A stretch of DNA of 6,437 bases from positions 1 through 6,437 of the forward strand of contig DATAYF010000543.1 in the NCBI GenBank assembly GCA_036272735.1. The letters run 5' to 3'. A program made the position numbers and the translations under genes. The notes beneath the pieces are model-generated. The model was not told the DNA's origin, did not search any database, and saw only the letters and a list, made by a program, of their open reading frames with translations. Origin of the DNA: DATAYF01 sp036272735. Its GTDB lineage: Bacteria; Chloroflexota; Ktedonobacteria; Ktedonobacterales; Ktedonobacteraceae. Of this stretch, positions 6,215-6,437 are shown piece by piece (the first letter of the stretch is position 1; each line of letters opens with the position of its first letter).

Positions 6215-6233
6215 CGCTGCGAAAAACGCAGCG
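6215..6233. repeat. Perfect 7-bp inverted repeat at the -35 position of the ATPase promoter
   Basis: CGCTGCG (6215-6221) and CGCAGCG (6227-6233) are exact reverse complements separated by AAAAA. The dyad covers the place where a -35 would be. A dimeric regulator site is the likeliest reading. As RNA it would form a stable hairpin, but neither strand has a following T run, so a terminator for the upstream gene is less likely. Confidence 0.55.
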
Positions 6234-6341
6234 AAGGGATAAGAGTGCCGGGAGAGAAACCAAACCACGTTTGCTTCGACGGTCAAATGGGTGAGGACGA
6301 AGTATTAAATGGGGCTATGTATAGCGAGATTGCTCACCTTG
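6234..6341. other. Intergenic stretch, nothing supported
   Basis: I see no convincing gene, promoter or repeat between the ATPase promoter region and the partial reading frame at the right edge. Confidence 0.4.
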
Positions 6342-6437
6342 CTAGGTGCTGGACACAATGGGTAGTTGGAAGAATTTGGCAAACGCCTGGGCTCGTTCAC
6401 CGGCATCGAGAAGCGTGAGGCCAGAGGCGCGACCGTC
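6342..6437 (-). CDS. Possible C-terminal 31 codons of an upstream gene, cut by window edge
   Basis: On the minus strand the frame entering from the right edge reads DGRASGLTLLDAGERAQAFA followed by KFFQLPIVSST and a TAG stop (6344-6342). Its composition is protein-like: LDAGERAQAFAKFF would form an amphipathic helix, and the frame is G+C-rich in the same way as the ATPase gene. I do not recognise the family. A 5-bp hairpin (6335-6339 with 6344-6348) overlaps the stop codon, without a T run. If real, this gene runs in the same direction as the ATPase, ending about 167 bases before its start; the separate ATPase promoter argues against tight operon coupling. With so few codons it could be chance. 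Confidence 0.42.
   Translation of the reverse strand, partial: DGRASGLTLLDAGERAQAFAKFFQLPIVSST

Noticed and set aside
6335..6348. CACCT-TGCT-AGGTG hairpin as a terminator of the right-edge partial gene.
   Set aside because: The stem has only five pairs, contains the stop codon itself and has no following T run on the minus strand.
6212..6418. Plus-strand frame of 68 codons starting with GTG.
   Set aside because: It starts next to the ATPase promoter dyad with no ribosome binding site, its composition is not protein-like at the end, and it lies opposite a more plausible minus-strand gene end.

Overview
The window suggests a free-living bacterium of intermediate base composition. A giant CtpH/CtpI-like P-type ATPase beside a HutC-type GntR regulator would fit Actinobacteria or Ktedonobacteria (Chloroflexota). 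This is a weak guess from family memory, and no rRNA or marker gene is present to settle it.

Layout. Positions 1-645 (minus) hold a GntR/HutC-family regulator with a UTRA effector domain, cut off at the left edge. Positions 646-1074 are an AT-rich intergenic region with four TCTAGA palindromes, an 11-bp dyad, a candidate promoter for the regulator and, further right, a candidate promoter and leader hairpin for a small gene. Positions 1075-1224 (plus) encode a 49-residue hydrophobic protein of unknown function, followed by a perfect 9-bp hairpin. Positions 1322-6175 (minus) encode one 1617-residue P-type ATPase. Its promoter region (about 6198-6233) contains two perfect dyads. Positions 6342-6437 (minus) may be the last 31 codons of an upstream gene, cut off at the right edge.

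The ATPase is the main feature. It has two N-terminal HMA-like domains that lack the metal-binding CxxC. These are followed by a roughly 570-residue region that aligns along its length with a P1B-type ATPase but has lost every catalytic signature. The C-terminal half is a complete P2A (SERCA/PMR1-like) pump with all catalytic motifs and most known Ca2+ ligands. The protein therefore looks like an inactive heavy-metal-type ATPase fused in frame to an active Ca2+/Mn2+-type pump.

How the genes relate. The GntR gene and the small gene are divergent. The TCTAGA sites closely resemble the published dre operator of HutC-type regulators such as DasR and NagR, so autoregulation is likely. The small gene and the ATPase gene converge on the 1243-1268 hairpin. 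Nothing in the sequence links the ATPase functionally to the other two genes. The left 1.2 kb is visibly richer in A+T than the ATPase gene.
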